Positions 1-5,400 of a stretch of 5,400 bases of DNA are shown in pieces. The stretch lies in contig UREG01000095.1 in assembly GCA_900546795.1 (NCBI GenBank), positions 1 through 5,400 on the forward strand. Direction: 5' to 3'. The notes under the pieces are model-generated. The model saw only the letters and a program-made list of their open reading frames with translations, was not told where the DNA came from and did no database searches. Numbering within the stretch: position 1 is the stretch's first letter; the number at the start of each line of letters is the position of its first letter. The position numbers were made by a program, and so were the translations under genes. Source of the stretch: an uncultured Veillonellaceae bacterium (GTDB lineage Bacteria > Bacillota > Negativicutes > Veillonellales > Megasphaeraceae).

Positions 1-1
1 T

Positions 2-223
2 ACATACTTAGACGTTCCATATGTGAATGAAGATGGAACTGCAAATTATGGTGTATATATAGATAGCGGCATAGGAAGAAGCGGCGTACTACGATTTACT
101 CATTACGAGGAAGCCCGCAGAAGTCAAGTTCAATACGAACAACGAGCCTATCACGGCAGTCCCTATTCGTTTACTCACTTTGATGCGATTGGGAATGGAG
201 GCGGAATGTTAGGAAGACGGTAA
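2..223 (+). pseudogene. 3' end of a phage-type large polyvalent protein gene, probably truncated
   Basis: The frame is open at the left edge (reading TYLDVPYVNEDG...) and gives 73 codons before a TAA at 221-223; a GTG at 23 is in frame but need not be a start. Near the end it reads YHGSPYSFTHFDAIGNGGG. The YHGSP..F..F...IG.G pattern is known from very large polyvalent proteins of phages and conjugative elements. There it normally opens a domain continuing with a G.G.YG.GLYF-like stretch that resembles an ADP-ribosyltransferase fold. Here only a few residues (MLGRR) follow before the stop, so that domain is absent. Either the gene has decayed or the protein naturally ends with this stub. The family name rests on recalled motif similarity and the truncation is an inference. 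No function can be assigned to the visible part. It is unrelated to acpS downstream and probably marks the edge of a mobile element or prophage remnant. Confidence 0.5.
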
Positions 224-444
224 AAGCAATGAAAGAGAAGAGAAAATCCAGAGAGGGGATAGCGGAAGACTGCTTGTATCGTAACAAAAAGCTCTGAAAG
301 AAATGAGGCGAACAGCTCCAAGCGTCCTTCTTTTAGATATTGGCGGTCTTAGGAGAAACGTCTGAAAAATAGGGAATGGGCAAGATATAAAAGCGAGGCA
401 TTGTCATCTTGCAATATAATTTAAATGGAATGAAACGGGAATGA
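224..444. other. Gene-poor stretch between the phage-type remnant and the acpS promoter
   Basis: No convincing gene is visible here. All three forward frames are broken by stops, and the longest start-to-stop stretch is a lysine- and arginine-rich 22-codon frame at 229-297 that I do not trust. I see no tRNA, clear inverted repeat, terminator hairpin or direct repeat that would mark an attachment site. A TATAAT at 415-420 lacks a matching -35 hexamer. The stretch could be decayed continuation of the upstream phage-type gene, but no frame shows recognisable homology. Confidence 0.45.
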
Positions 445-473
445 TTGTGTATTGAGTTGTCCTATGGTACACT
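445..473 (+). promoter_or_regulatory. Sigma-A type extended -10 promoter for acpS-nnr
   Basis: TTGTGT (445-450) and TACACT (468-473) are separated by exactly 17 bases. The bases just before the -10 read TGG, giving the extended -10 pattern TGnTACACT. The start codon of acpS is 22 bases after the -10, leaving a short leader of roughly 15 bases. Spacing and extended -10 are seen directly; activity is inferred. Confidence 0.6.
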
Positions 474-494
474 AAAAAGAAAAAGGTTTTTATC

Positions 495-872
495 ATGTTG
501 AGAAATGGTATAGATATTATTGAAATAGAACGGGTTCGTTTTTTGGCAGATTTGCATATCAAAAGAGGGTCTCGTTTTTTTACATTGTATGAGATTTCGT
601 ATTGTCAGAGCAAAGGCAAGCAGAACTATGCTTCCTTTGCCGGGATTTTTGCCGCAAAAGAAGCGTTTGTAAAGGCCTTGGGTATTGGATTTCGATGGGG
701 GACGTGGACGGATATTGAAGTGCGGCATGACGAATGGGGTGCGCCGTATATCCATGCGGGCGGAGCTTATGGAGCGCGTTTGAAGGAGCTGGGAGCAAAA
801 CAGGTGCACCTTTCTATTAGTCATTCTCGGTTATATGCTGTGGCAGAAGTCATATTGGAGGGCTGCATATGA
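495..872 (+). CDS. acpS: Holo-[acyl-carrier-protein] synthase AcpS
   Basis: AcpS transfers 4'-phosphopantetheine from coenzyme A to the conserved serine of apo-acyl carrier protein, a cytosolic step needed for fatty acid and phospholipid synthesis. The 125-residue length fits the small trimeric AcpS family. The N-terminus has GIDIIEIERV (residues 5-14) with the metal-binding Asp7. The central signature FAAKEAFVKALGIGF (52-66) contains Glu56, the second Mg2+ ligand, and the family's conserved lysine. ISHS (108-111) near the C-terminus is the usual last motif. The ATG start puts GIDI five residues in, as in most homologues. The ribosome site is modest (AAAAGG at 481-486, 8 bases before ATG). 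The stop overlaps the next start as ATGA, so the two genes are translationally coupled, a pairing common in Firmicutes. Nothing looks broken. Confidence 0.96.
   Translation: MLRNGIDIIEIERVRFLADLHIKRGSRFFTLYEISYCQSKGKQNYASFAGIFAAKEAFVKALGIGFRWGTWTDIEVRHDEWGAPYIHAGGAYGARLKELGAKQVHLSISHSRLYAVAEVILEGCI
857..862 (+). promoter_or_regulatory. Ribosome binding site of nnr inside the acpS end
   Basis: GGAGGG lies 6 bases before the ATG at 869 and within the last codons of acpS. It fixes the nnr start in the 4-base ATGA overlap and supports coupled translation. Confidence 0.75.
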
Positions 873-2416
873 GATTGGTTACAGGAAATGAAATGAAAAC
901 AATAGATCAGAAGGCGATGATGGAATATGGGCTGCCGCCTGTTGTACTGATGGAAAATGCCGGGGCTGCTGTCGTTCGCCACAGCAGTAAAGAAGTGGAC
1001 TGGGCAGGAAAGCGAGTATGTATCGTCTGCGGAAAAGGAAATAACGGCGGAGACGGTTTCGTAATTGCGCGATATGCGGAAAATGCCGGGGCAGACGTTA
1101 TCGTATTTTATATCGGCGAGCGAAAAAAATATTCAGAAGAAGCGCAGCATCATTTTCAAATCATGGAGCATTTAGATTGTGCGATACATAAATTGAGAGA
1201 AAATGAAAATCGGGATATTTTTTTCCATCATATCCGTAATGCCGATATCATTGTCGATGCTATTTTAGGAACCGGGATACAAGGCGCTGTGCGACCGTTT
1301 GAAGAAGAACTGATTCATACGATCAATCAGAATACGGGGTATACGATTGCTGTAGATATCCCATCGGGAATTAACAGCGATACAGGAGAAGGTGAAGTTG
1401 CCGTACAGGCGGATGTGACGGTAACGTTCGGCTGTTATAAACAGGGGATGTTTTTCTATCCGGGAAAAGCCTGCTGCGGCAAGGTCTATTTAGATACGAT
1501 CGGAATGCCAAGAGCTTTGCTGCGGGGCCTTTCTTTGACGGAACTTTTAGACCAGAGTCAGATTCGAGACGCGATTATTCCCCGGACTCCAGACAGCCAT
1601 AAGGGGCGGAATGGGTTTATCGGCATTATTGCCGGTTCAAACGGAATGTCGGGCGCTGCGCTGATGGCCGGAATTGGAGCGCTGAGAGGCGGAGCCGGCA
1701 AAGTAAATGTACTGGTGCCGGAAGCGATTTTTGATCAGTGCGCCTGGAAGTATCCGGAATTGATGACGAAAGGAATCGGCGATACGTACAGCACTCATTT
1801 CACCAAGATCCATGAAAGCTTATGCTGCGCCGTGGCGCAGCTGTGGCAGGCCGCTGCTATTGGACCGGGTCTGGGGCGGTCCAATGATACGAAAGTGTTT
1901 ATACAGGCGATGCTTAAACGGCTGTCGATCCCGCTGGTGCTTGACGCAGATGCGCTGTATTTATTGAAAGGGGAGCAGGAGTTGGTTCGGTCGTATCAGA
2001 GTGTGATCATCATGACTCCGCATATGGGAGAGTTTGCTCATTTGACGGGAAAAGATACGGAAACGCTGTTGCGAAATAAAATTGAGGAAGCCAGAGCATT
2101 TGCAAGGGACTGGAATTGTATTCTGGTATTAAAGGGGGCGCCTACGGTCATTGCGCTGCCGGAAGGCAATGTATATGTGAATAATACGGGAAATTCCGGT
2201 ATGGCTACCGGCGGTATGGGCGATGTGCTGACCGGACTGATTGTTTCTTTGCTGGGGCAGGGCTTGCACGGAGATATGGCCGCGGCAGTAGGCGCATATA
2301 TCCACGGCGCCGGCGGAGATCGGTTATGGGAAGAATTCGGCGATCGGGGATATCGGGCGACGGAAGTGGCAGATCAGATTCCGCGGGTTATTCGGGATAT
2401 TGTAGGGAAAAAGTAA
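869..2416 (+). CDS. nnr: Bifunctional NAD(P)H-hydrate epimerase / ADP-dependent NAD(P)HX dehydratase
   Basis: This repair enzyme restores hydrated NADH/NADPH (NADHX/NADPHX): the N-terminal domain interconverts R and S epimers and the C-terminal domain dehydrates the S form using ADP (family knowledge). Its 515 residues match the fused YjeF form. In the N-terminal half, NEMKTIDQKAM (7-17) opens the YjeF_N fold, CGKGNNGGDGF (54-64) is the nucleotide-binding loop, LGTGIQG (133-139) follows, and AVDIPSG (161-167) holds the expected catalytic Asp163. The C-terminal ribokinase-like carbohydrate-kinase domain runs from about 230: HKGRNGFIGIIAGS (244-257), GGAGKVNV (274-281), AIGPGLGRS (330-338), LDADAL (358-363), TPHMGEF (383-389), LKGAPTVI (421-428) and NSGMATGGMGDVLTG (442-456), with catalytic Asp452. 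Both domains appear intact. The gene sits directly behind acpS and shares its promoter. No terminator follows within the next 107 bases. Confidence 0.97.
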   Translation: MRLVTGNEMKTIDQKAMMEYGLPPVVLMENAGAAVVRHSSKEVDWAGKRVCIVCGKGNNGGDGFVIARYAENAGADVIVFYIGERKKYSEEAQHHFQIMEHLDCAIHKLRENENRDIFFHHIRNADIIVDAILGTGIQGAVRPFEEELIHTINQNTGYTIAVDIPSGINSDTGEGEVAVQADVTVTFGCYKQGMFFYPGKACCGKVYLDTIGMPRALLRGLSLTELLDQSQIRDAIIPRTPDSHKGRNGFIGIIAGSNGMSGAALMAGIGALRGGAGKVNVLVPEAIFDQCAWKYPELMTKGIGDTYSTHFTKIHESLCCAVAQLWQAAAIGPGLGRSNDTKVFIQAMLKRLSIPLVLDADALYLLKGEQELVRSYQSVIIMTPHMGEFAHLTGKDTETLLRNKIEEARAFARDWNCILVLKGAPTVIALPEGNVYVNNTGNSGMATGGMGDVLTGLIVSLLGQGLHGDMAAAVGAYIHGAGGDRLWEEFGDRGYRATEVADQIPRVIRDIVGKK

Positions 2417-2473
2417 CATGAAGTATGCGTATACAAGATAGGCCAATCTATTCTCTTGCGTTATAAATTATAG

Positions 2474-2479
2474 TATAAT
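2474..2479 (+). promoter_or_regulatory. Candidate -10 box (TATAAT) before the amidase gene
   Basis: A consensus TATAAT lies 45 bases before the amidase start codon in the AT-rich gap after nnr. The hexamer 17 bases upstream (TTCTCT, 2451-2456) is a poor -35, and no extended -10 TG is present. A TTGCGT at 2456-2461 is too close to serve. It may be a weak or activator-dependent promoter, or chance in AT-rich DNA. If inactive, the amidase would depend on read-through from acpS-nnr, which the lack of a terminator allows. Confidence 0.4.
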
Positions 2480-2495
2480 AGTAGGGATATATCGT

Positions 2496-2516
2496 AAAGG
2501 AGTTTTGCATAAGGAG
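2496..2516 (+). promoter_or_regulatory. Tandem Shine-Dalgarno sequences before the amidase GTG start
   Basis: AAAGGAG occurs at 2496-2502, and AAGGAG again at 2511-2516. The second lies 7 bases before the GTG at 2524 and decides that start. It is followed by MKK and a hydrophobic stretch, as expected of a signal peptide. The first copy serves no obvious gene. Confidence 0.65.
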
Positions 2517-2523
2517 TGATATT

Positions 2524-3564
2524 GTGAAAAAAATATGGTTGGCTTTTTTATGTGTGTTGTGTACCTGGATGTTTTCTCCATGGGGCGGAACTGCAGAAGC
2601 AGCCGGAGATATTACGGCAGTTCGGTGGGTCACGCGCAACGATGCAGCTAACCCATATGTCCGAATTGTATTTGACCTGTCTAAACCGATCCAAACTATT
2701 GCGGAAATGTCGGGCACTGAATTGACCGTTACATTAAAAGACGCAAAGTTAAAAGGCGATATAGATTTGCTGTATAAAATGAATCCGGATATAGCCAGTA
2801 AGATGGAATTAAAAAAAGGAAGCAATAATATAACGGCAGTTATTACGCTGCCAAACGCGATTCCCATGAATCAGGTTAAGGTGTTTGCATTAAAGAAAGA
2901 CGATGCCAACAAAAAGCCGCCGCGGCTGGTAGTGGATATACCGAAGAAAAAAGCTCCGGTCGCATTTCGGACGACACCGGGTCTGAAGGGTAAAATCATT
3001 GCGATCGATCCCGGTCATGGCGGAACCGATGTAGGTGCGATTGGTGCAAAAGGAACGTATGAAAAAAATATTACGCTGCCGATTTCGCTGAAAGTACAGG
3101 AAAAGTTGGCAGCGAAGGGCGCTAAGGTGGTAATGACCCGCACTGCGGATAAAGATGTGTATGGTCCGCATGCGGATGCGGTATCAGAATTGCAGGCCCG
3201 TGTGGATATCGGGGAAAATGGCAAGGCTGATGTGTTTGTCAGCATCCATATCGATTCCTTTGTAAATGGGGAAGTAGGCGGCATTACCAGTTATTATATG
3301 GCGGGCAGTTCCTATGGCAATGCGCTGGCTGCTTACATTCACCGGCGCATGAATAAGGCGGTAGATTTTGGCGACCGCAATGTCCGAACGGCTGATTTTT
3401 ATGTATTGAATAAATCGTCCATGCCGGCAGTATTGCTGGAAATTGGATTTATTTCCAATCCTAGCCAGGAAAAAGCGTTGAATGACCCGGCGACTCAGGA
3501 TAAGATCGCCCAGAGTATCGTAGAGGGTATTGAGGATTATTTCAATGCGTCCGGCAAGATATAG
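2524..3564 (+). CDS. Secreted N-acetylmuramoyl-L-alanine amidase (AMIN + Amidase_3)
   Basis: This is a zinc amidase that cuts the bond between N-acetylmuramic acid and the stem peptide L-alanine of peptidoglycan, outside the cytoplasmic membrane. A signal peptide spans residues 1-26 (MKK, hydrophobic core, likely cleavage after AEA at 24-26). An AMIN-like beta domain follows at roughly 29-140, the part that in related amidases targets envelope or septal sites. The Amidase_3 domain runs from about 157 to 340: IIAIDPGHGG with His165, YEKNITL with Glu180, VSIHIDSF with His242 as the three zinc ligands, and LLEIGFISN with catalytic Glu306. All key residues are present. The 346-residue length suits an AMIN-plus-catalytic architecture without further wall-binding repeats. 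The start is GTG with a strong ribosome site. The GerMN lipoprotein starts 9 bases after the stop, so they are very likely co-transcribed. CwlD- or AmiC-like names are possible, but I cannot choose a symbol. Confidence 0.95.
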   Translation: MKKIWLAFLCVLCTWMFSPWGGTAEAAGDITAVRWVTRNDAANPYVRIVFDLSKPIQTIAEMSGTELTVTLKDAKLKGDIDLLYKMNPDIASKMELKKGSNNITAVITLPNAIPMNQVKVFALKKDDANKKPPRLVVDIPKKKAPVAFRTTPGLKGKIIAIDPGHGGTDVGAIGAKGTYEKNITLPISLKVQEKLAAKGAKVVMTRTADKDVYGPHADAVSELQARVDIGENGKADVFVSIHIDSFVNGEVGGITSYYMAGSSYGNALAAYIHRRMNKAVDFGDRNVRTADFYVLNKSSMPAVLLEIGFISNPSQEKALNDPATQDKIAQSIVEGIEDYFNASGKI

Positions 3565-3568
3565 GAGG
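3563..3568 (+). promoter_or_regulatory. Ribosome binding site of the GerMN lipoprotein
   Basis: AGGAGG overlaps the amidase stop codon (TAG, 3562-3564). It is 5 bases from the ATG at 3574 and 8 bases from a second in-frame ATG at 3577. Either could be the true start; they differ by one methionine. Confidence 0.7.
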
Positions 3569-3573
3569 AATCG

Positions 3574-4107
3574 ATGATGAAATATATAAAACAGGGACTG
3601 CTTGTTGTCATGGTGCTGTTGATGGGCCTGCTTGCCGGCTGCGGCGGCACAGCCGAACAGACGGCAGGAACGGCAAAAGAGGTAAAGGAAAATGTGCGTG
3701 TTACGATCCAGGTATATGAACCGGACAAGACGGCCAATTATTTGGAAGGCAAGCCGATAGAAATCACGCTGTCGGATAAGCCGGAAAAGGATATCATGCA
3801 GGCGATCTTGACGCAATGGAAAAAAGATAAGCTTCTGCTTTTGCCGGAAACGGCGGAAATCAATCGGATTGATGTCAAAGACGGCGTAGCTACGGTAGAT
3901 ATCAAGAAAGAGTCTCTCAAAGGAATGAGCGGCGGCAGTACAACGGAGCAGCTGGCGGTTGCGTCTATTGTAAACACGCTGACAGATGACAAAGCGATTC
4001 AGGAAGTACAGTTTTTGTTAGACGGCAAGAAAGCGGAAACCTTGAATGGACATGTCGATATCAGTAAACCGCTGAAACGAATGGATCAATATTTAAAACA
4101 GAAATAA
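3574..4107 (+). CDS. GerMN-domain lipoprotein
   Basis: This is a predicted membrane-anchored lipoprotein of 177 residues. A basic start (MMKYIKQ) leads to a hydrophobic segment and the lipobox LAGC (20-23), so Cys23 would be lipidated. A short linker then gives way to a GerMN domain at about 40-170. It is recognised by the pattern VTIQVYEPD...IEITL near its start, a central VATVDIKKESL (124-134), GGSTTEQLAVASIVNTL (139-155), then VQFLLDGKKAETLNGHVDIS. GerMN is named from Bacillus GerM, needed for sporulation and germination, but the domain is widespread in non-sporulating bacteria as an envelope lipoprotein of unclear biochemistry. Adjacency to the amidase suggests a role in controlling or localising peptidoglycan cleavage; that is inference. 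The residues after Cys are Gly-Gly, with no Asp inner-membrane retention signal. A strong terminator follows 3 bases after the stop. Confidence 0.9.
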   Translation: MMKYIKQGLLVVMVLLMGLLAGCGGTAEQTAGTAKEVKENVRVTIQVYEPDKTANYLEGKPIEITLSDKPEKDIMQAILTQWKKDKLLLLPETAEINRIDVKDGVATVDIKKESLKGMSGGSTTEQLAVASIVNTLTDDKAIQEVQFLLDGKKAETLNGHVDISKPLKRMDQYLKQK

Positions 4108-4110
4108 GGG

Positions 4111-4142
4111 AAACCTCTCCTGCATAGCAGGAGAGGTTTTTT
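4111..4142 (+). terminator. Rho-independent terminator after the amidase-GerMN unit
   Basis: A perfect 13-bp stem pairs 4111-4123 with 4127-4139 around a 3-base ATA loop. The 3' arm runs into six T residues (4137-4142). It starts 3 bases after the GerMN lipoprotein stop codon. The A-rich 5' arm also gives some terminator character on the opposite strand, but no reverse-strand gene is seen. Confidence 0.95.
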
Positions 4143-4197
4143 GTATACTGCGCAAAGAGCCGACCGGCTGCAATAGAAAAATAAAAATATAAAAAGG

Positions 4198-4228
4198 TTG
4201 ACTGTATAAGTGCTATATACTTTATAGT
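4198..4228 (+). promoter_or_regulatory. Promoter of cbiZ with an inverted repeat in the spacer
   Basis: TTGACT (4198-4203) matches five of six -35 consensus bases. Two -10 choices exist: TTTATA at 4221-4226 (17-base spacer) or TATAGT at 4223-4228 (19-base spacer). The spacer carries GTATA (4204-4208) and its exact complement TATAC (4216-4220), a dyad with a 7-base centre. A dyad inside a 19-base spacer is how MerR-family operators are built, but the arms are only 5 bases and AT-rich. Confidence 0.55.
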
Positions 4229-4245
4229 TAAATAAAAAGAATGGC

Positions 4246-4250
4246 GGAGG
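4246..4250 (+). promoter_or_regulatory. Ribosome binding site that sets the cbiZ start at 4257
   Basis: GGAGG ends 6 bases before the ATG at 4257. An in-frame TTG at 4251 directly abuts the GGAGG and is too close to be used, so the protein should begin MSEQ, not two residues earlier. Confidence 0.8.
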
Positions 4251-4256
4251 TTGGTT

Positions 4257-5366
4257 ATGTCGGAACAATTAGCGGTATTATCGAACGGAGACGCAGTATA
4301 TCGATATGAGAAGAGCATCGTGGTCTTTTTTTCTGGAAAAAGAAAGGTACTGAGTACGTCCATATATAACGGCGGATATCACGAGGAGTATCAGGCTGTA
4401 TATAATTATGACGGCAAGCAAGGCGCCGGCATGCCTTGCGAAATGTTGGCGGATACGTATACCGAGCATATGCGGCTGATATCTAAGCGCCTGGCATTAG
4501 ATCCGGATAAGGTAAGCGGTATGGGCACTGCGGCTTGTATGGAATGCGTTGCAATAGAAACGATGAAGTATAAGGAGCTGACGGTAACGGCGATTGTTAC
4601 GGGCGGTATTGAAACGAACGGAGGCCGTGTAGGCGATCCGGCAGAGCATTATCGGCCGGCAGAAAAGCCGGATAAATTTGGCACGATCAATATTATCTTA
4701 GTGCTGGACTGCGATATGCCTGCCGGCACGTTGGCGCGTGCTCTGGTTACTTGTACGGAAGCAAAGACTGCGGCGATTCAGGAATTGATGGCAGGGAGCC
4801 ATTATTCCATGGGACTAGCGACCGGATCGGGAACGGATCAGACCATGATCGTTGCCAATGCAGAAAGTTCCTTGTATTTAGAAGGCGCCGGAAAGCATTC
4901 TAAAATGGGAGAATTGATTGGCAAAACGGTTATGAAAGCGGTAAAGAGGGCGCTGAAAAAGCAGACCGGTCTTTGCCCGGAGCGGCAGCATGATGTATTT
5001 CGCCGGCTGCGGCGGTTTGGTCTGCATACCGGGACTCTGTGGGAATCTTACCGGCAGAAGGCGGCTTCCAATGTGAAGCCGGAATACCTGGTCGCGGCGG
5101 AACAGCTGGGACAAGAGGAAGAGATGGTAACGTATACCTCTTTATACGTACATTTGCTGGATCAATGGATGTGGAACTTGCTGTCAGCAAATGAATTACA
5201 GTTGGGGGCAAAAGCGCTTCTTGATGTGATTGGCGGCGTATATGGCTGTGAGCCGGCCATGTACCCGGAAGGATCGATAGAAAGCTGCGTGAAGGCCTGG
5301 GGCTCGTTATTTAATGATATTGTGTATAAGAAACAAGTGAAAGAAGACGGCCATGAATCTGCGTAA
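4257..5366 (+). CDS. cbiZ: CbiZ-family adenosylcobinamide amidohydrolase with C-terminal extension
   Basis: CbiZ hydrolyses the amide bond holding the aminopropanol arm (and, in some homologues, the attached lower ligand of pseudo-B12) to adenosylcobinamide. It releases adenosylcobyric acid for rebuilding into the cell's own cobamide, a cytosolic salvage and remodelling step. The 369-residue protein has the family core at about 25-235: VLSTSIYNGGY (31-41), MGTAACMECVAIE (89-101), TAIVTGGIETNGGRVGDPA (111-129), GTINIILVLD (142-151), a TEAKTAAIQELM helix (167-178), GLATGSGTDQTMIV (186-199) and a GKHSKMGELIGKTV helix (212-225). Many CbiZ proteins are near 200-240 residues. Here about 130 extra residues (240-369) follow, apparently helical and basic at first (RRLRRFG), with no motif I recognise. 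It has its own promoter behind a terminator, and an overlapping downstream gene suggests an operon. Family assignment is confident; substrate preference is not. Confidence 0.88.
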   Translation: MSEQLAVLSNGDAVYRYEKSIVVFFSGKRKVLSTSIYNGGYHEEYQAVYNYDGKQGAGMPCEMLADTYTEHMRLISKRLALDPDKVSGMGTAACMECVAIETMKYKELTVTAIVTGGIETNGGRVGDPAEHYRPAEKPDKFGTINIILVLDCDMPAGTLARALVTCTEAKTAAIQELMAGSHYSMGLATGSGTDQTMIVANAESSLYLEGAGKHSKMGELIGKTVMKAVKRALKKQTGLCPERQHDVFRRLRRFGLHTGTLWESYRQKAASNVKPEYLVAAEQLGQEEEMVTYTSLYVHLLDQWMWNLLSANELQLGAKALLDVIGGVYGCEPAMYPEGSIESCVKAWGSLFNDIVYKKQVKEDGHESA

Positions 5367-5400
5367 TCATATGGTATGGGGAGCTGTTTTGCTCATATGT
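5353..5400 (+). CDS. Start of a gene running off the window, possibly secreted or membrane protein
   Basis: An ATG at 5353 opens a frame overlapping the last 14 bases of cbiZ (different phase) and stays open to the edge, reading MNLRNHMVWGAVLLIC. Basic residues followed by a hydrophobic run look like the beginning of a signal peptide or first membrane helix. The ribosome site is weak (AAGAAGACGG upstream), and an in-frame ATG at 5371 is a less supported alternative. Position after cbiZ makes a corrinoid gene plausible, for example a B12 transport component or CbiB, the enzyme that uses CbiZ's product. Sixteen codons cannot decide this. Confidence 0.45.
   Translation, partial: MNLRNHMVWGAVLLIC

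Noticed and set aside
229..297. Small 22-codon forward frame after the phage-type remnant
   Set aside because: No ribosome site of note, a strongly basic and unstructured sequence, no homology recognised, and a length expected by chance.
415..420. TATAAT as an alternative acpS promoter -10
   Set aside because: No reasonable -35 at 16-18 bases upstream; TTGTCA at 401-406 is only 8 bases away. The extended -10 promoter at 445-473 is better.
462..824. Reverse-strand open frame (120 codons) opposite acpS
   Set aside because: It lies opposite acpS, which has all family motifs, and its own translation is low in recognisable structure.
2417..2470. Terminator between nnr and the amidase gene
   Set aside because: Only 4-bp dyads (GTAT/ATAC, ATAG/CTAT) without a T tract are present; none would terminate transcription.
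3184..3816. Long reverse-strand open frame (210 codons) across the amidase and GerMN genes
   Set aside because: It is antisense to two well-supported genes with intact motifs, its translation shows no recognisable domain, and it crosses a gene boundary. It is a shadow frame.
4158..4169. AGCC-GACC-GGCT hairpin before cbiZ as part of a B12 riboswitch
   Set aside because: The stem is only four base pairs, it lies upstream of the likely promoter so would not be in the transcript, and the surrounding sequence lacks the conserved riboswitch core.
1..5400. CRISPR array, tRNA or rRNA, insertion sequence
   Set aside because: No regularly spaced repeats, no cloverleaf-like sequences, and no transposase frame or terminal inverted repeats were seen on either strand.

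Overview
The window looks like the chromosome of a low-to-mid GC Firmicute. A diderm, probably non-sporulating Negativicutes member (the Megasphaera/Dialister/Selenomonas area) is my best guess. That rests on a secreted amidase carrying an AMIN domain, a GerMN lipoprotein beside it, a B12-salvage amidohydrolase and the codon style. It is an inference from protein character, not a database match. All supported genes lie on the + strand.

Region 1 (1-444) is the tail of a phage-type gene followed by non-coding DNA. The open frame ending at 223 carries the YHGSP...F...FD...IG motif typical of very large polyvalent phage/mobile-element proteins, but stops where that domain should be starting. About 220 bases without a convincing gene follow, so this may be the decayed edge of an integrated element.

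Region 2 (445-2416) is a two-gene unit behind a good extended -10 promoter: acpS (holo-ACP synthase) overlapping by 4 bases with a full-length bifunctional NAD(P)HX epimerase/dehydratase (nnr). AcpS arms the acyl carrier protein for lipid synthesis; Nnr repairs damaged NAD(P)H.

Region 3 (2417-4142) is a cell-envelope unit. It holds a secreted AMIN + Amidase_3 N-acetylmuramoyl-L-alanine amidase, a GerMN-domain lipoprotein 9 bases downstream, and a strong rho-independent terminator (13-bp stem, T6). A -10-like TATAAT precedes the amidase, and I see no terminator between nnr and the amidase, so read-through from acpS-nnr is possible.

Region 4 (4143-5400) starts a new transcription unit. A promoter with TTGACT and a dyad filling its spacer is followed by a CbiZ-family adenosylcobinamide amidohydrolase with a long C-terminal extension. 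The first 16 codons of a further gene overlap its end and run off the window. CbiZ trims incomplete or foreign corrinoids to cobyric acid so the cell can rebuild its own B12. No recognisable cobalamin riboswitch precedes it.

Most of the window is ordinary housekeeping. The items most worth a second look are the CbiZ extension and its promoter dyad, and the truncated phage-type gene at the left edge. I did not find a clearly new system.
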